Shown here: one piece after another, positions 34,853-43,663 of the stretch
Layout: every line of letters starts with the position of its first letter
Numbering within the stretch: position 1 is the stretch's first letter
Assembly: GCF_030580955.1 (NCBI RefSeq)
Contig: NZ_JAUQON010000002.1
Location: 558,001-622,000 of the forward strand
DNA: 64,000 bases
Direction: 5' to 3'
DNA from: Hymenobacter convexus
Lineage (GTDB): Bacteria; Bacteroidota; Bacteroidia; Cytophagales; Hymenobacteraceae
Position numbers and translations under genes: made by a program
The notes under the pieces: generated by a model
Told to the model about the DNA's origin: nothing
Database searches by the model: none
Seen by the model: only the letters and a program-made list of their open reading frames with translations

Positions 34853-34874
34853 TTCGGCTGCGCTCAGCATGACG
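34853..34874. repeat. Solo half of the AACGTCATG inverted-repeat family
   Basis: TTCGGCTGCGCTCAGCATGA followed by CG matches the right arm of the elements at 49650 and 59276, but no left arm is nearby. It begins 4 bp after the cbpM stop, so it is a decayed or half element. Confidence 0.75.
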
Positions 34875-34894
34875 CGCCTTTTCTGGCTTCTCGC

Positions 34895-35641
34895 TTATGC
34901 TACCGCCAGCGCCAGCAGCAGCCCGGCCAGCGTAGCGCCCAGCTTGGGCCAGTTGAGCCGGTGCTCGGGGCTGGTTTCGAAAAGAATGGTGGTGGACACG
35001 TGCAGGAAATTGCCAGCCACCAGCCCCAACAGCGCCGCATACAGCCCCGTGCTAAGCAGCTTGCTCAACACCACGTAGTTGCTGAACAGGATGCCCACCG
35101 GCGATGCCAGCGCGAAAATCAGCAGCCCCGCCCACACCCGCCGGAAGCTGCCCAGCCGCAGCCGCAGCAGCGTGGCCAGCGCAAAGGCCGCCGGCATGTG
35201 GTGCAGCGCCACGCCCACCACAATGGCGTAGAAGTTCCGGCTGATGTCGCCCACCGCCGGCGCCTTCACCAGAATGCTGCCTTCCAGGAACGAGTGCACC
35301 ACCAGTGCCCCCAGCAGCAAAAACGGCACCCGGGCCGGCGCATCGTGCCCGTGGGCAGCCTCGTGGTGCACGTGCCCGTGCTCCACACCCTGCGACAGCA
35401 CCTCCAGCAACAGCTGCCCGAAAAAGCCCGCCAGCACCCAATAGCCCACCCGCTCCGAATGCTCCGGCAGCAGCTGCAGCGCCTCCGGCAGAATGTGCGT
35501 GACCGTGAGCGTAAACAGATAAGCGCCGCTAAACGCCAGCAGCGGCTTCAGCCACCGGCCGCCCTGCGCCACCGGCACCCACGCCGCCGCCGCGCCCGCG
35601 CCCAGCACCGTGAGCAGCAGCAAGAAAATAGCAAACCCCAT
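34895..35641 (-). CDS. ZIP-family metal transporter
   Basis: The ATG at 35641 gives 248 residues; the upstream extension to 35728 reads through an inverted repeat and is rejected. Eight or so hydrophobic segments are visible. The His-rich loop EHGHVHHEAAHGHD lies between TM3 and TM4, LVVHSFLEGSIL matches the ZIP TM4 metal motif, and VGVALHHMPAAFAL the TM5 motif. It should import zinc or a related divalent metal into the cytoplasm. No metalloregulator adjoins it. Confidence 0.9.
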   Translation of the reverse strand: MGFAIFLLLLTVLGAGAAAAWVPVAQGGRWLKPLLAFSGAYLFTLTVTHILPEALQLLPEHSERVGYWVLAGFFGQLLLEVLSQGVEHGHVHHEAAHGHDAPARVPFLLLGALVVHSFLEGSILVKAPAVGDISRNFYAIVVGVALHHMPAAFALATLLRLRLGSFRRVWAGLLIFALASPVGILFSNYVVLSKLLSTGLYAALLGLVAGNFLHVSTTILFETSPEHRLNWPKLGATLAGLLLALAVA

Positions 35642-35658
35642 AACGCAAAGAATGAGGA

Positions 35659-35735
35659 ATGAGGAATGAAGAACGAAGAAGGAAAAGCCGACGACACAAG
35701 CATCAAGGCCTCCTTCTTCGTTCTTCATTCCTCAT
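35659..35735. repeat. Inverted-repeat element with perfect 25-bp arms, ATGAGGAATGAAG family
   Basis: Arms at 35659-35683 and 35711-35735 surround a 27-bp spacer. The left arm contains near-tandem GAATGAGGAAT units, and the element lies just upstream of the ZIP gene. This family does not share sequence with the AACGTCATG or GTAGCGCGG families. Confidence 0.85.
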
Positions 35736-35827
35736 CCTAGAATGACGCAAAGCGGCAGCTTCGCGACCGCCAGCCGGCGGGCAAAGCTGCCACCCAGTCG
35801 ATAGATAACAGAACTAAGCCGCGTTGG

Positions 35828-36199
35828 TTAGCGCTGAATTGCGTGGCCGTTTTCGGCCGTATCTGCCTGGCTCGATTTGCCGGCGTCGTCCATTTTACCG
35901 CGCTTAATCATGCCTTCCTCCGCATTGGCCGACGTGGCCGACTCCGGCGTCACGCGGGTAGTGGCCGAAGCCGGGCTCTGGTTCGCGGCCTTGGCAGCCT
36001 CAATCAGCGGAGAGTGGTCGTTTTCGATGGAGCCGTTGGGCACCGAGTGGTCGAAGTTTTCGTCGTCGCGGGTGCCGGGGGCCACCACGTCGGTCGATAC
36101 TTTCTCGTCGGGGCGCCAGTCGGAGGGCTCGCTGCTGCAGGAAGTCAGGGCCAAAGTAGCGGCCGAAACAGCCAGCAACAGAGTGGAAGTCAATTTCAT
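35828..36199 (-). CDS. Small lipoprotein of unknown function
   Basis: The protein has 123 residues with lipobox LTSC (Cys21) and then SSEPSDW. The mature part is hydrophilic, low in hydrophobic residues, and probably disordered (repeated Glu/Asp, Ser, Ala, Asn). No domain is recognised. A TAATTTTA box, near the -7 consensus, lies 5 bp before the ATG. It is 27 bp after the 2-TM protein gene on the same strand, so they may form one transcript. Confidence 0.7.
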   Translation of the reverse strand: MKLTSTLLLAVSAATLALTSCSSEPSDWRPDEKVSTDVVAPGTRDDENFDHSVPNGSIENDHSPLIEAAKAANQSPASATTRVTPESATSANAEEGMIKRGKMDDAGKSSQADTAENGHAIQR

Positions 36200-36226
36200 C
36201 GAAGTAAAATTAGCGGAGGTTAAAAT

Positions 36227-36859
36227 TTAGACGGTGGCCGCGCCGGCTTCGGCGGGCAGCAGGTTTTTGCGGCGCAGCAAGGCCTCAAACAGCTTGCGGT
36301 CGTTGTCGGCGTTGAAGATTTTGAAAGGCAAATGTAAAAACACTGGCACATCAAATGTGCGCGCCAGCCACAGGCGCCACGCGGCCAGCCCGGTCGGCGG
36401 GGTGCCGGGCTTCAGGTACAGCAGGTAGGCGTCGGGGTCGCGGCGGGCGCGGTCAATCATGTCCCAGGTCAGCTGCATGGCCTTGCCTTCCTTCTCGGGG
36501 CCTACGCGCAGGAGCAGCTGCTTGTTATCCATTTCAAACGCCATGCGCTCAAACAACGGCTTGCTCTGCTCCATCTGGGTGATGCCCGTCACCTGCGCCG
36601 AGCGGAACAGCACAAACAGAATGGTGAGCACCATGGCCAGCGCAATCCACCACCACGAGGGCAGGAAAATGGCCGGCAGCAGGCCCAGCACAAACGGAAT
36701 CAGGGCGTACGGCCAGTCTTTTTTCCACACTTCGCCCATCACCATTTTGGTGTAGGCATCGGTGGTGAGCTGCGATTTTTTGGTGCGAATGGCCAGCGGC
36801 GATGCCTGCTGGGCCTGGCGGAAACCGCCGCCTCCGCCCCGTTGGTTGGGTTGGTTCAT
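36227..36859 (-). CDS. Two-helix membrane protein with YcxB-like C-terminal domain
   Basis: The ATG at 36859 gives 210 residues; the upstream extension runs through a repeat. A Gly/Gln-rich N-terminus is followed by QLTTDAYTKMVMGEVWKKDW, two adjacent membrane helices (about residues 52-92), and a C-terminal domain with MDNKQLLLRVG, LTWDMIDRARRDPDAYLLYL and FLHLPFKIF. This pattern of two helices, then a strand, a W-x-x-I/M motif and a strand, resembles YcxB-like proteins. The function is unknown. A small lipoprotein gene follows 27 bp later. Confidence 0.7.
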   Translation of the reverse strand: MNQPNQRGGGGGFRQAQQASPLAIRTKKSQLTTDAYTKMVMGEVWKKDWPYALIPFVLGLLPAIFLPSWWWIALAMVLTILFVLFRSAQVTGITQMEQSKPLFERMAFEMDNKQLLLRVGPEKEGKAMQLTWDMIDRARRDPDAYLLYLKPGTPPTGLAAWRLWLARTFDVPVFLHLPFKIFNADNDRKLFEALLRRKNLLPAEAGAATV

Positions 36860-36883
36860 CTTTAGAAGTAATTGAAACGCCGA

Positions 36884-36990
36884 AACGTCATGCAGAGCGC
36901 AGCGAAGCATCTCGCGTGCATTACTAATTCAGTCAATTAAGTTAAGTCACGGCCACAAGCGAGATGCTTCGCTGCGCTCTGCATGACGTT
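36884..36990. repeat. Inverted-repeat element, AACGTCATG family
   Basis: Perfect 32-bp arms (36884-36915 and 36959-36990) surround a 43-bp AT-rich spacer. It lies between the nadC stop and the YcxB-like gene start; a T-run follows on the plus strand. Confidence 0.9.
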
Positions 36991-36994
36991 CTTT

Positions 36995-37861
36995 TTAATA
37001 TGCTTTGAGGCTCAAGTCCAGGCTCTTAACCGAGTGCGTGAGGGCACCCACCGAGATGTAGTCCACGCCGGTCTGGGCCACTTCGCCAATGGTTTGCTCG
37101 GTGATGCCGCCGCTGGCTTCGGTGGGGTAGCGGCCGGCCACCAGGGCCACGGCTTCGCGCAGCTGGTCGGGCTTCATGTTGTCGAGCATGATGCGCGTGA
37201 TGCCGCCGGCATCCAGCGCTTGCTGCACTTCTTCCAAGGAGCGGGTTTCGATTTCGATGGGCAACTGCCGGCCGGTTTGGGCCAGGTAGGCGTGCGTGGC
37301 CGCAATGGCCTGGGCAATGCCGCCGGCGTAGTCCACGTGGTTATCCTTCAGAATAATCATGTCGAACAGCCCGTAGCGGTGGTTCACGCCGCCGCCGATG
37401 AGCACCGCCCACTTCTCGCACAGCCGGAAGTTGGGCGTGGTTTTGCGTGTGTCGAGCAGCTTGGCGCTGGTGCCGGCAATCAGGTTGTTGAGGTGCGCCG
37501 TGTAGGTGGCAATGCCGCTCATGCGCTGCATGCAGTTGAGCACCAGCCGCTCGGCCGTGAGGATGCTGCGCGCCGGGCCCTCCACTGTGAAAGCAATGTC
37601 GCCGTGTTTCACCAGGGCGCCGTCGGCCAGCAGCGGCGTCAATTGTAGGGCCGGGTCCACTTCCTTGAAAATCAGCGGAGCCAGCGCCATGCCCGCCAGC
37701 AGGCCTTCGCCCTTCACCAGCAGGTGGGCGCGGTTGCGGGCATCGGCCGGAATGGAGGCCAGGGCCGAATGGTCGCCGTCGCCCACATCCTCGGCCAGGG
37801 CCGTGCGGATGAAGGTGGTAATGGCTTCAGGAGTTAGATACGGGGCGGGAGGGGTTTGCAC
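36995..37861 (-). CDS. nadC: Nicotinate-nucleotide pyrophosphorylase (carboxylating)
   Basis: The protein has 288 residues from a GTG start. It converts quinolinate and PRPP to nicotinate mononucleotide in de novo NAD synthesis. Family motifs are AEDVGDGDHSA near the start, ERLVLNCMQRMSGIAT, LDTRKTTPNFRLCEKWAVLIGGG (substrate Arg/Lys residues), DNHVDYAGG and SGGITE at the end. nadA and nadB are not in the window. A perfect -7 box (TACCTTTG) lies exactly 4 nt before the GTG, which predicts a leaderless mRNA. Confidence 0.97.
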   Translation of the reverse strand: MQTPPAPYLTPEAITTFIRTALAEDVGDGDHSALASIPADARNRAHLLVKGEGLLAGMALAPLIFKEVDPALQLTPLLADGALVKHGDIAFTVEGPARSILTAERLVLNCMQRMSGIATYTAHLNNLIAGTSAKLLDTRKTTPNFRLCEKWAVLIGGGVNHRYGLFDMIILKDNHVDYAGGIAQAIAATHAYLAQTGRQLPIEIETRSLEEVQQALDAGGITRIMLDNMKPDQLREAVALVAGRYPTEASGGITEQTIGEVAQTGVDYISVGALTHSVKSLDLSLKAY

Positions 37862-37865
37862 GGTG

Positions 37866-37873
37866 CAAAGGTA
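37866..37873 (-). promoter_or_regulatory. -7 element of nadC, 4 nt before the start codon
   Basis: TACCTTTG on the minus strand matches TAnnTTTG exactly. The transcription start would fall at or next to the GTG at 37861. A T-rich candidate -33 site (TTTTC) lies about 20 bp upstream. Confidence 0.65.
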
Positions 37874-37935
37874 CGGCCCTTGCAGCGGCCGGGAAAACCG
37901 GACGTACTACTTATAGCAGCGGAAGACGCCACCAG

Positions 37936-38040
37936 AACGTCATGTCGGGCGCGGCCGAGACATCTCGCGTGCAGTAGTAATCCAATCGAATGAATTAGTG
38001 GTAGCACGCGAGATGTCCCGGCTGCGCTCGACATGACGTT
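37936..38040. repeat. Inverted-repeat element, AACGTCATG family, with compensating arms
   Basis: Arms of 37 bp (37936-37972 and 38004-38040) differ at three positions, each of which still allows G-U pairing in an RNA read from one strand. Seven T residues follow on the plus strand. It lies upstream of nadC and downstream of the DUF4783-like gene. Confidence 0.88.
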
Positions 38041-38072
38041 TTTTTGCTCAAACGACTCGGCGCAGGCCCACG

Positions 38073-38103
38073 AAAAAGCCCCGGCCTAATCAGGTCGGGG
38101 CTT
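38073..38103 (-). terminator. Intrinsic terminator of the DUF4783-like gene
   Basis: AAGCCCCGGCC pairs with GGTCGGGGCTT (11 bp, one G-T pair), and five T residues follow on the minus strand. It lies 5 bp past the stop at 38108. Confidence 0.85.
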
Positions 38104-38107
38104 GCAT

Positions 38108-38509
38108 TCATTCTTTTGTAAATTCCAGCGTGTCAATCAACGGAGCGCCACGGGTAGGCTTTAGCTTGACGAAAACCCGGTAGGCGCCGCCGCGGCCCGT
38201 GTAGCGGCCAATGGCGTATTGAATGCCCTCGCCGCTCTGCCCCTGGTGGATAAACTCGAACGTACTGGGTGCGTTTTTGGCGAAGATGTCCTTCATCACA
38301 ATCTCGGCCTGGGTCGAGTTGTAGCTCTGCCGGTCACCGTCAAAACCAATTTCTACGGTCGGGGCAAAGTACTGGGAAAGTTCGCGCGAAGAGCCGTTTC
38401 GTAGCGCCGACCGCACCGCCCCGAGAATATCGGTTTGCGCGTGAGCCGCGCCAGCCACCAACAGGAAGAGCCATCCTAAAAATAGCGTCCTAACAAAATA
38501 GCGTTTCAT
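38108..38509 (-). CDS. Secreted DUF4783-like protein
   Basis: The ATG at 38509 gives 133 residues; the long frame extending to 39550 is antisense to gpmI. A signal peptide ends AHAQ near residue 25. The rest (AVRSALRNGSSRELSQYFAP, TQAEIVMKDIFAKNAP, FEFIHQGQSGEGIQYAIGRY) has the helix plus curved sheet pattern of NTF2-like folds, as in DUF4783 proteins of Bacteroidota. No catalytic residues are known for this family. It is transcribed away from gpmI and has its own terminator. Confidence 0.8.
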   Translation of the reverse strand: MKRYFVRTLFLGWLFLLVAGAAHAQTDILGAVRSALRNGSSRELSQYFAPTVEIGFDGDRQSYNSTQAEIVMKDIFAKNAPSTFEFIHQGQSGEGIQYAIGRYTGRGGAYRVFVKLKPTRGAPLIDTLEFTKE

Positions 38510-38680
38510 TATAAAGGTAATAAGTGCGTCATACGCGACTGATTGGAGCGAAAATGGTGCCAAGAAGTGAAACGGGCTGCAAACTAATGCGAAAAAGCGC
38601 GTCCGTAAACTTAACGGGAAGAAAAACAAGGCCAAGCAAATGCGAAGGTAGATAATTCTAACCCATAGGCGGGTCGGCCG

Positions 38681-38688
38681 TATCTTCG
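38681..38688 (+). promoter_or_regulatory. -7 element of gpmI, 4 nt before the start codon
   Basis: TATCTTCG, one mismatch to TAnnTTTG, ends 4 nt before the ATG at 38693, which predicts a leaderless transcript. No clear -33 element. Confidence 0.5.
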
Positions 38689-38692
38689 CGGC

Positions 38693-40234
38693 ATGAATAA
38701 GCAGGTTTTGTTGGTGATTCTGGATGGGTGGGGCATTGCCCCGAATACGGCCGTATCGGCCGTTGATGCGGCTAATACGCCGTTCTACCACGAGCTGTTG
38801 CAGCGGTTTCCGCATAGCACCTTGCAGGCGTCGGGCGAGGCTGTGGGCCTGCCCGAAGGCCAGATGGGCAACTCCGAAGTGGGCCACATGAACATCGGGG
38901 CCGGCCGCGTGGTCGACCAGGAGCTGGTGCGCATCGGCAAGTCCATCCGGGAGCGCAAGCTGGGCCAGATGCCCGCCTTGGTGAAGGCGTTTGAGTACGC
39001 CACGGCCAACGACAAGCCGCTGCATCTCATTGGCTTGCTGAGCGATGGCGGCGTGCATTCGCACATCGACCACGTGAAAGCCCTCTGCACCATTGCCCAC
39101 GAGGCCGGGGTGCGGCGCGTGTTTGTGCACGCCTTCACCGACGGGCGCGACACCGACCCCAAGTCGGGCGTGCGCTTCATCAACGACCTGGAGCAGCACA
39201 ACGAGCGCAACGGCGCCAAAATCGCTTCGGTGGTGGGCCGCTACTACGCCATGGACCGCGACCGCCGCTGGGAACGGGTGAAGGTGGCCTACGACCTGCT
39301 GGTGAATGGCGTGGGCACGCCCTCGCAAAACCTCATCCAGAGCATACAGGAGCAGTATAAGGAAGGCGTGACGGACGAATTTCTGAAGCCCATCGTGAAG
39401 ACGGGTGCCGACGGCCAGCCGCTGGCTACCATTCAGGAAGGCGATGTGGTGCTGTGCTTCAACTTCCGCACCGACCGCGGCCGCGAAATCACGGAAGTGC
39501 TGACGCAACAGGACATGAACGCCTTCCAGATGCACCGCCTGAACCTGCACTACCTCACCCTCACCAACTACGACGACACGTTTGTGGGCGTAACGCCCAT
39601 TTTTGAGAAGGATAATCTAAATAATACACTGGGCGAAGTGCTGGCCGCACACGGCAAGAAGCAGATTCGCATTGCCGAAACCGAAAAATACCCGCACGTT
39701 ACCTTCTTCTTTTCAGGCGGCCGGGAGAATGAGTTTGCGGGCGAAACACGTATCCTGCGGCCCTCGCCCAAAGTGGCTACCTACGACCTGCAGCCCGAAA
39801 TGAGCGCCGCCGACCTGCGCGATGCCCTGATTCCGGAGCTAAAAGCGAAATCGGCTGATTTTGTGGTCCTCAACTTTGCCAATCCCGACATGGTGGGCCA
39901 CACGGGCGTGTTCGAGGCCGTAGTGAAGGCCGTGGAAACCACCGACGCCTGCGCCCGCGCCGTAGTGGAAACCGCCCTGGCGGCCGGCTACGCCAGCATC
40001 ATCATCGCCGACCACGGCAACGCCGAGTACATGCGCAATGCCGACGGCTCGCCCAACACGGCCCATACTACAAACCTGGTGCCCTGCATCTTAGTCGATA
40101 ATGACTACCACGGCGCCCTGGCCGATGGCAAGCTGGGCGACCTGGCGCCTACCATTCTGGAGCTGATGGGGGTGCCCAAACCGCTGGAGATGACGGGCCA
40201 GAGCATTCTCCGTCCAGCTACACCGAATGCGTAA
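38693..40234 (+). CDS. gpmI: 2,3-bisphosphoglycerate-independent phosphoglycerate mutase
   Basis: The protein has 513 residues, standard for this glycolytic enzyme, which interconverts 3- and 2-phosphoglycerate. It has the alkaline-phosphatase-type metal sites: D11 (ILDGWG), phosphoryl-accepting S61 in MGNSEVGHMNIGAGR, and ADHGNAEYM plus NPDMVGHTG near the C-terminus for the two Mn ions. The substrate-binding HAFTDGRDTDP is intact. The start codon lies 4 nt after the -7 element. Its end overlaps the next lipoprotein gene by 8 bp. Confidence 0.97.
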   Translation: MNKQVLLVILDGWGIAPNTAVSAVDAANTPFYHELLQRFPHSTLQASGEAVGLPEGQMGNSEVGHMNIGAGRVVDQELVRIGKSIRERKLGQMPALVKAFEYATANDKPLHLIGLLSDGGVHSHIDHVKALCTIAHEAGVRRVFVHAFTDGRDTDPKSGVRFINDLEQHNERNGAKIASVVGRYYAMDRDRRWERVKVAYDLLVNGVGTPSQNLIQSIQEQYKEGVTDEFLKPIVKTGADGQPLATIQEGDVVLCFNFRTDRGREITEVLTQQDMNAFQMHRLNLHYLTLTNYDDTFVGVTPIFEKDNLNNTLGEVLAAHGKKQIRIAETEKYPHVTFFFSGGRENEFAGETRILRPSPKVATYDLQPEMSAADLRDALIPELKAKSADFVVLNFANPDMVGHTGVFEAVVKAVETTDACARAVVETALAAGYASIIIADHGNAEYMRNADGSPNTAHTTNLVPCILVDNDYHGALADGKLGDLAPTILELMGVPKPLEMTGQSILRPATPNA

Positions 40235-40808
40235 GCGAGGTATTGCGCTGGCGGCTGGGGTGGCAGTGTTGAGCGGGCTCACAGCCTGTGGCGATGCCGG
40301 TCCAAGCGCGCCCGCCGCGCGCCGGCCCCTGTATTTTGATGTGAAAGGCTTGCTGGATAAGCAGATTGCACAACTGGCCCAGCGCCAGGCGGCCGTGACC
40401 AAACGCGTGAGCCTGCGCAACCAGCCCACCGAAATTGTGCGGGTACCGGCCGCTAAATGGGCCGATGAACTGCAGATTTTCTTCCAGGCCGATATCAATA
40501 AAGCGGCCCTGCGTGGGGCTTACAATATCGATTCGGTGGCGCTGCCAGGCGGACTGCTACGCCGCACCTACACCCGACTGCCGGGCCAGCCCAATGCGCC
40601 GGTGGCCCGCCTCACCGTGGTGCAGCAAAACGGCGCGCCGGTGGACATTGCCGCGACCATCAACCAAGACAACCCGTTATTTTCGGCTCAGAAGCAGTTG
40701 CAAATGCAGCTAAGCGGCGGGCAGCTGCGCGCGTACAGAGTGGAGGGAACTCAGAAGTTGATACTGTTTGACACGCTGCGCTACAGCGCGGCGGGGCGGG
40801 TGGAATAA
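40227..40808 (+). CDS. Lipoprotein of unknown function coupled to gpmI
   Basis: The protein has 193 residues with lipobox LTAC (Cys21). The mature part is mixed alpha/beta (YFDVKGLLDKQIAQLAQRQA, WADELQIFFQADINKAALRG, ending LILFDTLRYS) without a family I recognise. Its ATG is inside the last codons of gpmI (8-bp overlap in another frame), so it is probably translated from the gpmI transcript. It is convergent with the beta-helix lipoprotein gene 18 bp later. Nothing suggests a role in glycolysis. Confidence 0.72.
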   Translation: MRKRGIALAAGVAVLSGLTACGDAGPSAPAARRPLYFDVKGLLDKQIAQLAQRQAAVTKRVSLRNQPTEIVRVPAAKWADELQIFFQADINKAALRGAYNIDSVALPGGLLRRTYTRLPGQPNAPVARLTVVQQNGAPVDIAATINQDNPLFSAQKQLQMQLSGGQLRAYRVEGTQKLILFDTLRYSAAGRVE

Positions 40809-40826
40809 AACCGCGGGAGTTATTGC

Positions 40827-42368
40827 TTACTCGTAGGCCCCCAAACTGGTCTGGTTTCGGTTGAGACGCGGCAGGTTCAGCAAGTCAATGCCAGGCACTG
40901 AAATGTTCGTAGTGTACGGCGTGCGCCGCTTGGCGGGCGAGGTGTCCTGCAACCGATAATCGGGGCGGCTGCTGGTGAGCGTGGTGCGTTTGAAGAGAGG
41001 GTCCGTTTCCGTCACTAGGTTGGCCAGGGTAGGGGCACCGAGGCCGGGCTTATTAGTAGCGTTGGTAGCCGCCTGAAAGTCCTTGGTGCGTAGCAACGTG
41101 TTGCGAATGTTGATGGTGTAGTTCGGGTCGGCGTTGTTGATGAGCTCCAGCTCGTTTTCGTAGTTGCCCCACACAATGCTGTTGGTCAGATTGATGACCA
41201 GAGGAAACTTCACGGGATTACCGGCCGCATCGCTCAACTCATTGGAGAAGGAAACCGACGACGTTTGGCGCTGGAACGAGGGCGTGTAATTGGCAATGGT
41301 GCAGAAGTTCAGGTTGAACGTGCCGCCGAAGCCGCGCACAGCGTACTCGCCGCAGTTGGTGAGCAGGCAGTTGGTGGCATTGATGGTGCTGCGCACGCCG
41401 ATGATGCCGCCGGGCGGCAGGCCGGTGCCCACGTAGTTGGGGTTGGAGCCGGAAATGTTGCGGAAAATCACGTTCTCCAGCCGCAAATCGATGGGCGCGG
41501 AGTTCGCATCGGTGTTGAGCAGGGAGACCCCAAAGTTGGCATTCTTAATTTCCGTGTAGCGGATGTCGTTGTTGCGGCTAGTAGAGGTGAAAAAGATGCC
41601 GCCCCACTGCCCGGCAATGTCGTTATAGAACGGCTCCAGCCGGTCGCCTTGGAAGCGCACGGTGGCGCGTTTGGCGGCCGTGGTATCTCCAGGCACCAGG
41701 TTAATGGTGGCGTTGATTTTCAGGGCGCCAGCTACCTGAATGGTAGCCCCGGCGTGGCAGTAGATTTTAGCGCCTGGCTCAACCTGGAGCGTGGCCCCTT
41801 GCCCGACGTACACCCCCACATCAGCCTTCACTGACGGCACGTAAGAGTTGATAATAACGTGCGGCTTGTCATTCCGCCAGACATAGGTGGTGCCACTGCT
41901 CAAGTTGAGTTCGCCACTATGGAAGTAGGCATTCTGGCCGTAAGCCACCAGCTTCACGTTCTGTTCGTTGCCGTTGGTGCGGAAATTCACCTGGTCTTCC
42001 AGCAGGAAGGGTTTGGTAGTGCTGTTGTCGCCGAGCACGGCGCGCACCAGCACCAGTAGGCTGTCGTTGCCCCGAATGGTGACGCCGCTGGCGGAGCTGC
42101 CGGCATCACCGTTGATAATCAGTGAATAAGTAGTGCCCTGCTTACCGGCCAGGCTCACATCGGTTTTTACCGCGCCGCTGTTGCGGTTGTACACCCACAG
42201 CCGTTTCGTCACCGTTCGGATGGTAGTAAATACTGTGTCGAACTTCACCGAGTCGCGGTCAAATTCCAGCTTGCCAGTAGTTTGCACCAAATCTTCCTTC
42301 GGCTCGCAGCCCGACAGGAACGTGAGGCAGCAGCTAAGAACGATGAACAGCGGGAAGAGGTAGCGCAT
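40827..42368 (-). CDS. Right-handed beta-helix lipoprotein
   Basis: The ATG at 42368 gives 513 residues with lipobox LSGC (Cys21). Residues about 35-150 form a beta-sandwich-like region (FDTVFTTIRTVTKRLWVYNR). From about 190 a parallel beta-helix follows, with GATLQVEPGAKIYCHAGATI, RFQGDRLEPFYNDIAGQWGG, DIRYTEIKNANFG and later LTNSIVWGNYENELELI. SPAKRRTPYTTNISVPGIDLLNLPR near the end is typical of Bacteroidota lipoproteins whose last rung precedes a G-A-Y-E end. It is probably an outer-membrane surface protein; the ligand is unknown. Confidence 0.85.
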   Translation of the reverse strand: MRYLFPLFIVLSCCLTFLSGCEPKEDLVQTTGKLEFDRDSVKFDTVFTTIRTVTKRLWVYNRNSGAVKTDVSLAGKQGTTYSLIINGDAGSSASGVTIRGNDSLLVLVRAVLGDNSTTKPFLLEDQVNFRTNGNEQNVKLVAYGQNAYFHSGELNLSSGTTYVWRNDKPHVIINSYVPSVKADVGVYVGQGATLQVEPGAKIYCHAGATIQVAGALKINATINLVPGDTTAAKRATVRFQGDRLEPFYNDIAGQWGGIFFTSTSRNNDIRYTEIKNANFGVSLLNTDANSAPIDLRLENVIFRNISGSNPNYVGTGLPPGGIIGVRSTINATNCLLTNCGEYAVRGFGGTFNLNFCTIANYTPSFQRQTSSVSFSNELSDAAGNPVKFPLVINLTNSIVWGNYENELELINNADPNYTINIRNTLLRTKDFQAATNATNKPGLGAPTLANLVTETDPLFKRTTLTSSRPDYRLQDTSPAKRRTPYTTNISVPGIDLLNLPRLNRNQTSLGAYE

Positions 42369-42436
42369 AGGGGTAGGCGCACGGATAGGCGGCGCGGCAA
42401 ACAAACGATAAAGACCGGAAAAGAATTGCGGCGCCA

Positions 42437-42464
42437 GAAAAAGGGCCGGCAACTGCCGGCCCTT
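42437..42464 (-). terminator. Intrinsic terminator of prfA
   Basis: A 10-bp stem (42441-42450 with 42455-42464, loop AACT) is followed on the minus strand by TTTC. It lies 9 bp past the prfA stop. Confidence 0.75.
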
Positions 42465-42472
42465 CTTTAAGC

Positions 42473-43546
42473 TTACTTGGTGACGCCTTCCTGCAGGCGC
42501 TCAGCGCTTTCGGCCAGGCGGAGCTGCTCCACGAAGTCATCTACGTTGCCTTCCATCACGCTGGCCAGGTTATATACCGTGTAGCCGATGCGGTGGTCGG
42601 TGACACGGCCCTGCGGGTAGTTGTAGGTGCGGATTTTGTCCGAACGGTCGCCGCCGCCAATCATGGTTTTGCGCACCAGGCCGTCGGCTTCGTTCTTTTT
42701 GGCCAGTTCCATGTCGTACACGCGGGAGCGGAGCACGGCCAGGGCCTTGTCGAAGTTTTTGAGCTGCGATTTCTGGTCCTGGCACTGGGCCACGAGGCCG
42801 GTGGGCAAGTGGGTGAGGCGCACGGCCGAGTACGTCGTGTTCACCGACTGGCCGCCGGGGCCACTGGAGCAGAAGTAGTCCTTGCGGATGTCGCTCATGT
42901 TCAGCTCCACGTCGAATTCTTCCACTTCCGGAATCACCACGATGGACGCCACGCTGGTGTGAATGCGGCCCTGGGTTTCGGTGGCCGGCACGCGTTGCAC
43001 GCGGTGCACGCCGCTTTCAAACTTGAGCTTGCCGTACACGTCCTCGCCGCGCACGGCCACGATGATTTCCTTGTAGCCGCCGGCAGTGCCTTCCATGGCA
43101 TCCATGAGCTCCATTTTCCAGCCCTGCTTTTCGGCGAAGCGCATGTACATGCGCTGCAGGTCGCCGGCAAAAATGGCGGCTTCGTCGCCACCCGCGCCGG
43201 CCCGGATTTCCATGATGACGTCCTTGGAATCGTTCGGGTCCTTGGGCAGCAGCAGGTCTTTGATGACTTCTTCGAGGCGCTCCTGCTCGGGCATCAGCTC
43301 GTCGAGCTCGGCCTTGGCCATTTCGCGGAAGTCCTGGTCTTTCTCGGTGGCAATGACTTCGCGGGCATTCTCGATGTTGCTGAGCACCTGCTGGTAGTTG
43401 CGGTACTGCGCCACAATCTTGCCCAGCTCCTTATATTCCTTGTTCAGGGACTTGTAGCGCTTCAGGTCCGACATCACGTCGGGCTGCATCAGCTCGTCGT
43501 TGACGTTTTCGTAGCGCTGGTTAATAGCTTCTAGTTTATCGAGCAT
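42473..43546 (-). CDS. prfA: Peptide chain release factor 1
   Basis: The protein has 357 residues. It ends translation at UAA and UAG. The codon-recognition tripeptide PAT (187-189) marks RF1 and not RF2 (SPF). GGQ at 231-233 in [20 protein letters not shown] is the catalytic loop. The N-terminal coiled-coil domain and C-terminal [17 protein letters not shown] are normal. There is no frameshift site. A perfect -7 box lies 28 bp upstream. The gene is divergent from thrA. Confidence 0.98.
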   Translation of the reverse strand: MLDKLEAINQRYENVNDELMQPDVMSDLKRYKSLNKEYKELGKIVAQYRNYQQVLSNIENAREVIATEKDQDFREMAKAELDELMPEQERLEEVIKDLLLPKDPNDSKDVIMEIRAGAGGDEAAIFAGDLQRMYMRFAEKQGWKMELMDAMEGTAGGYKEIIVAVRGEDVYGKLKFESGVHRVQRVPATETQGRIHTSVASIVVIPEVEEFDVELNMSDIRKDYFCSSGPGGQSVNTTYSAVRLTHLPTGLVAQCQDQKSQLKNFDKALAVLRSRVYDMELAKKNEADGLVRKTMIGGGDRSDKIRTYNYPQGRVTDHRIGYTVYNLASVMEGNVDDFVEQLRLAESAERLQEGVTK

Positions 43547-43574
43547 CGGTGTTCGGGAATTAGTCAGTAGTTTG

Positions 43575-43582
43575 CAAAGATA
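43575..43582 (-). promoter_or_regulatory. -7 element of prfA
   Basis: TATCTTTG on the minus strand matches TAnnTTTG exactly and lies 28 bp upstream of the ATG at 43546. No -33 TTTG at the usual distance was found. Confidence 0.55.
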
Positions 43583-43663
43583 CTGAATCTAAACACCGCT
43601 ATGTAGGCGAGGGGTTCATTCAGAATCATAACCCAACCGCCGCCCGCCGGCCGGAGTTTGATT

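Noticed and set aside
34895..35728. Upstream extension of the ZIP transporter to 35728
   Set aside because: The added 29 residues are translated from one inverted-repeat element; the ATG at 35641 gives a normal ZIP N-terminus.
38510..39550. N-terminal extension of the DUF4783-like gene
   Set aside because: Antisense to gpmI; the signal peptide begins at the ATG at 38509.
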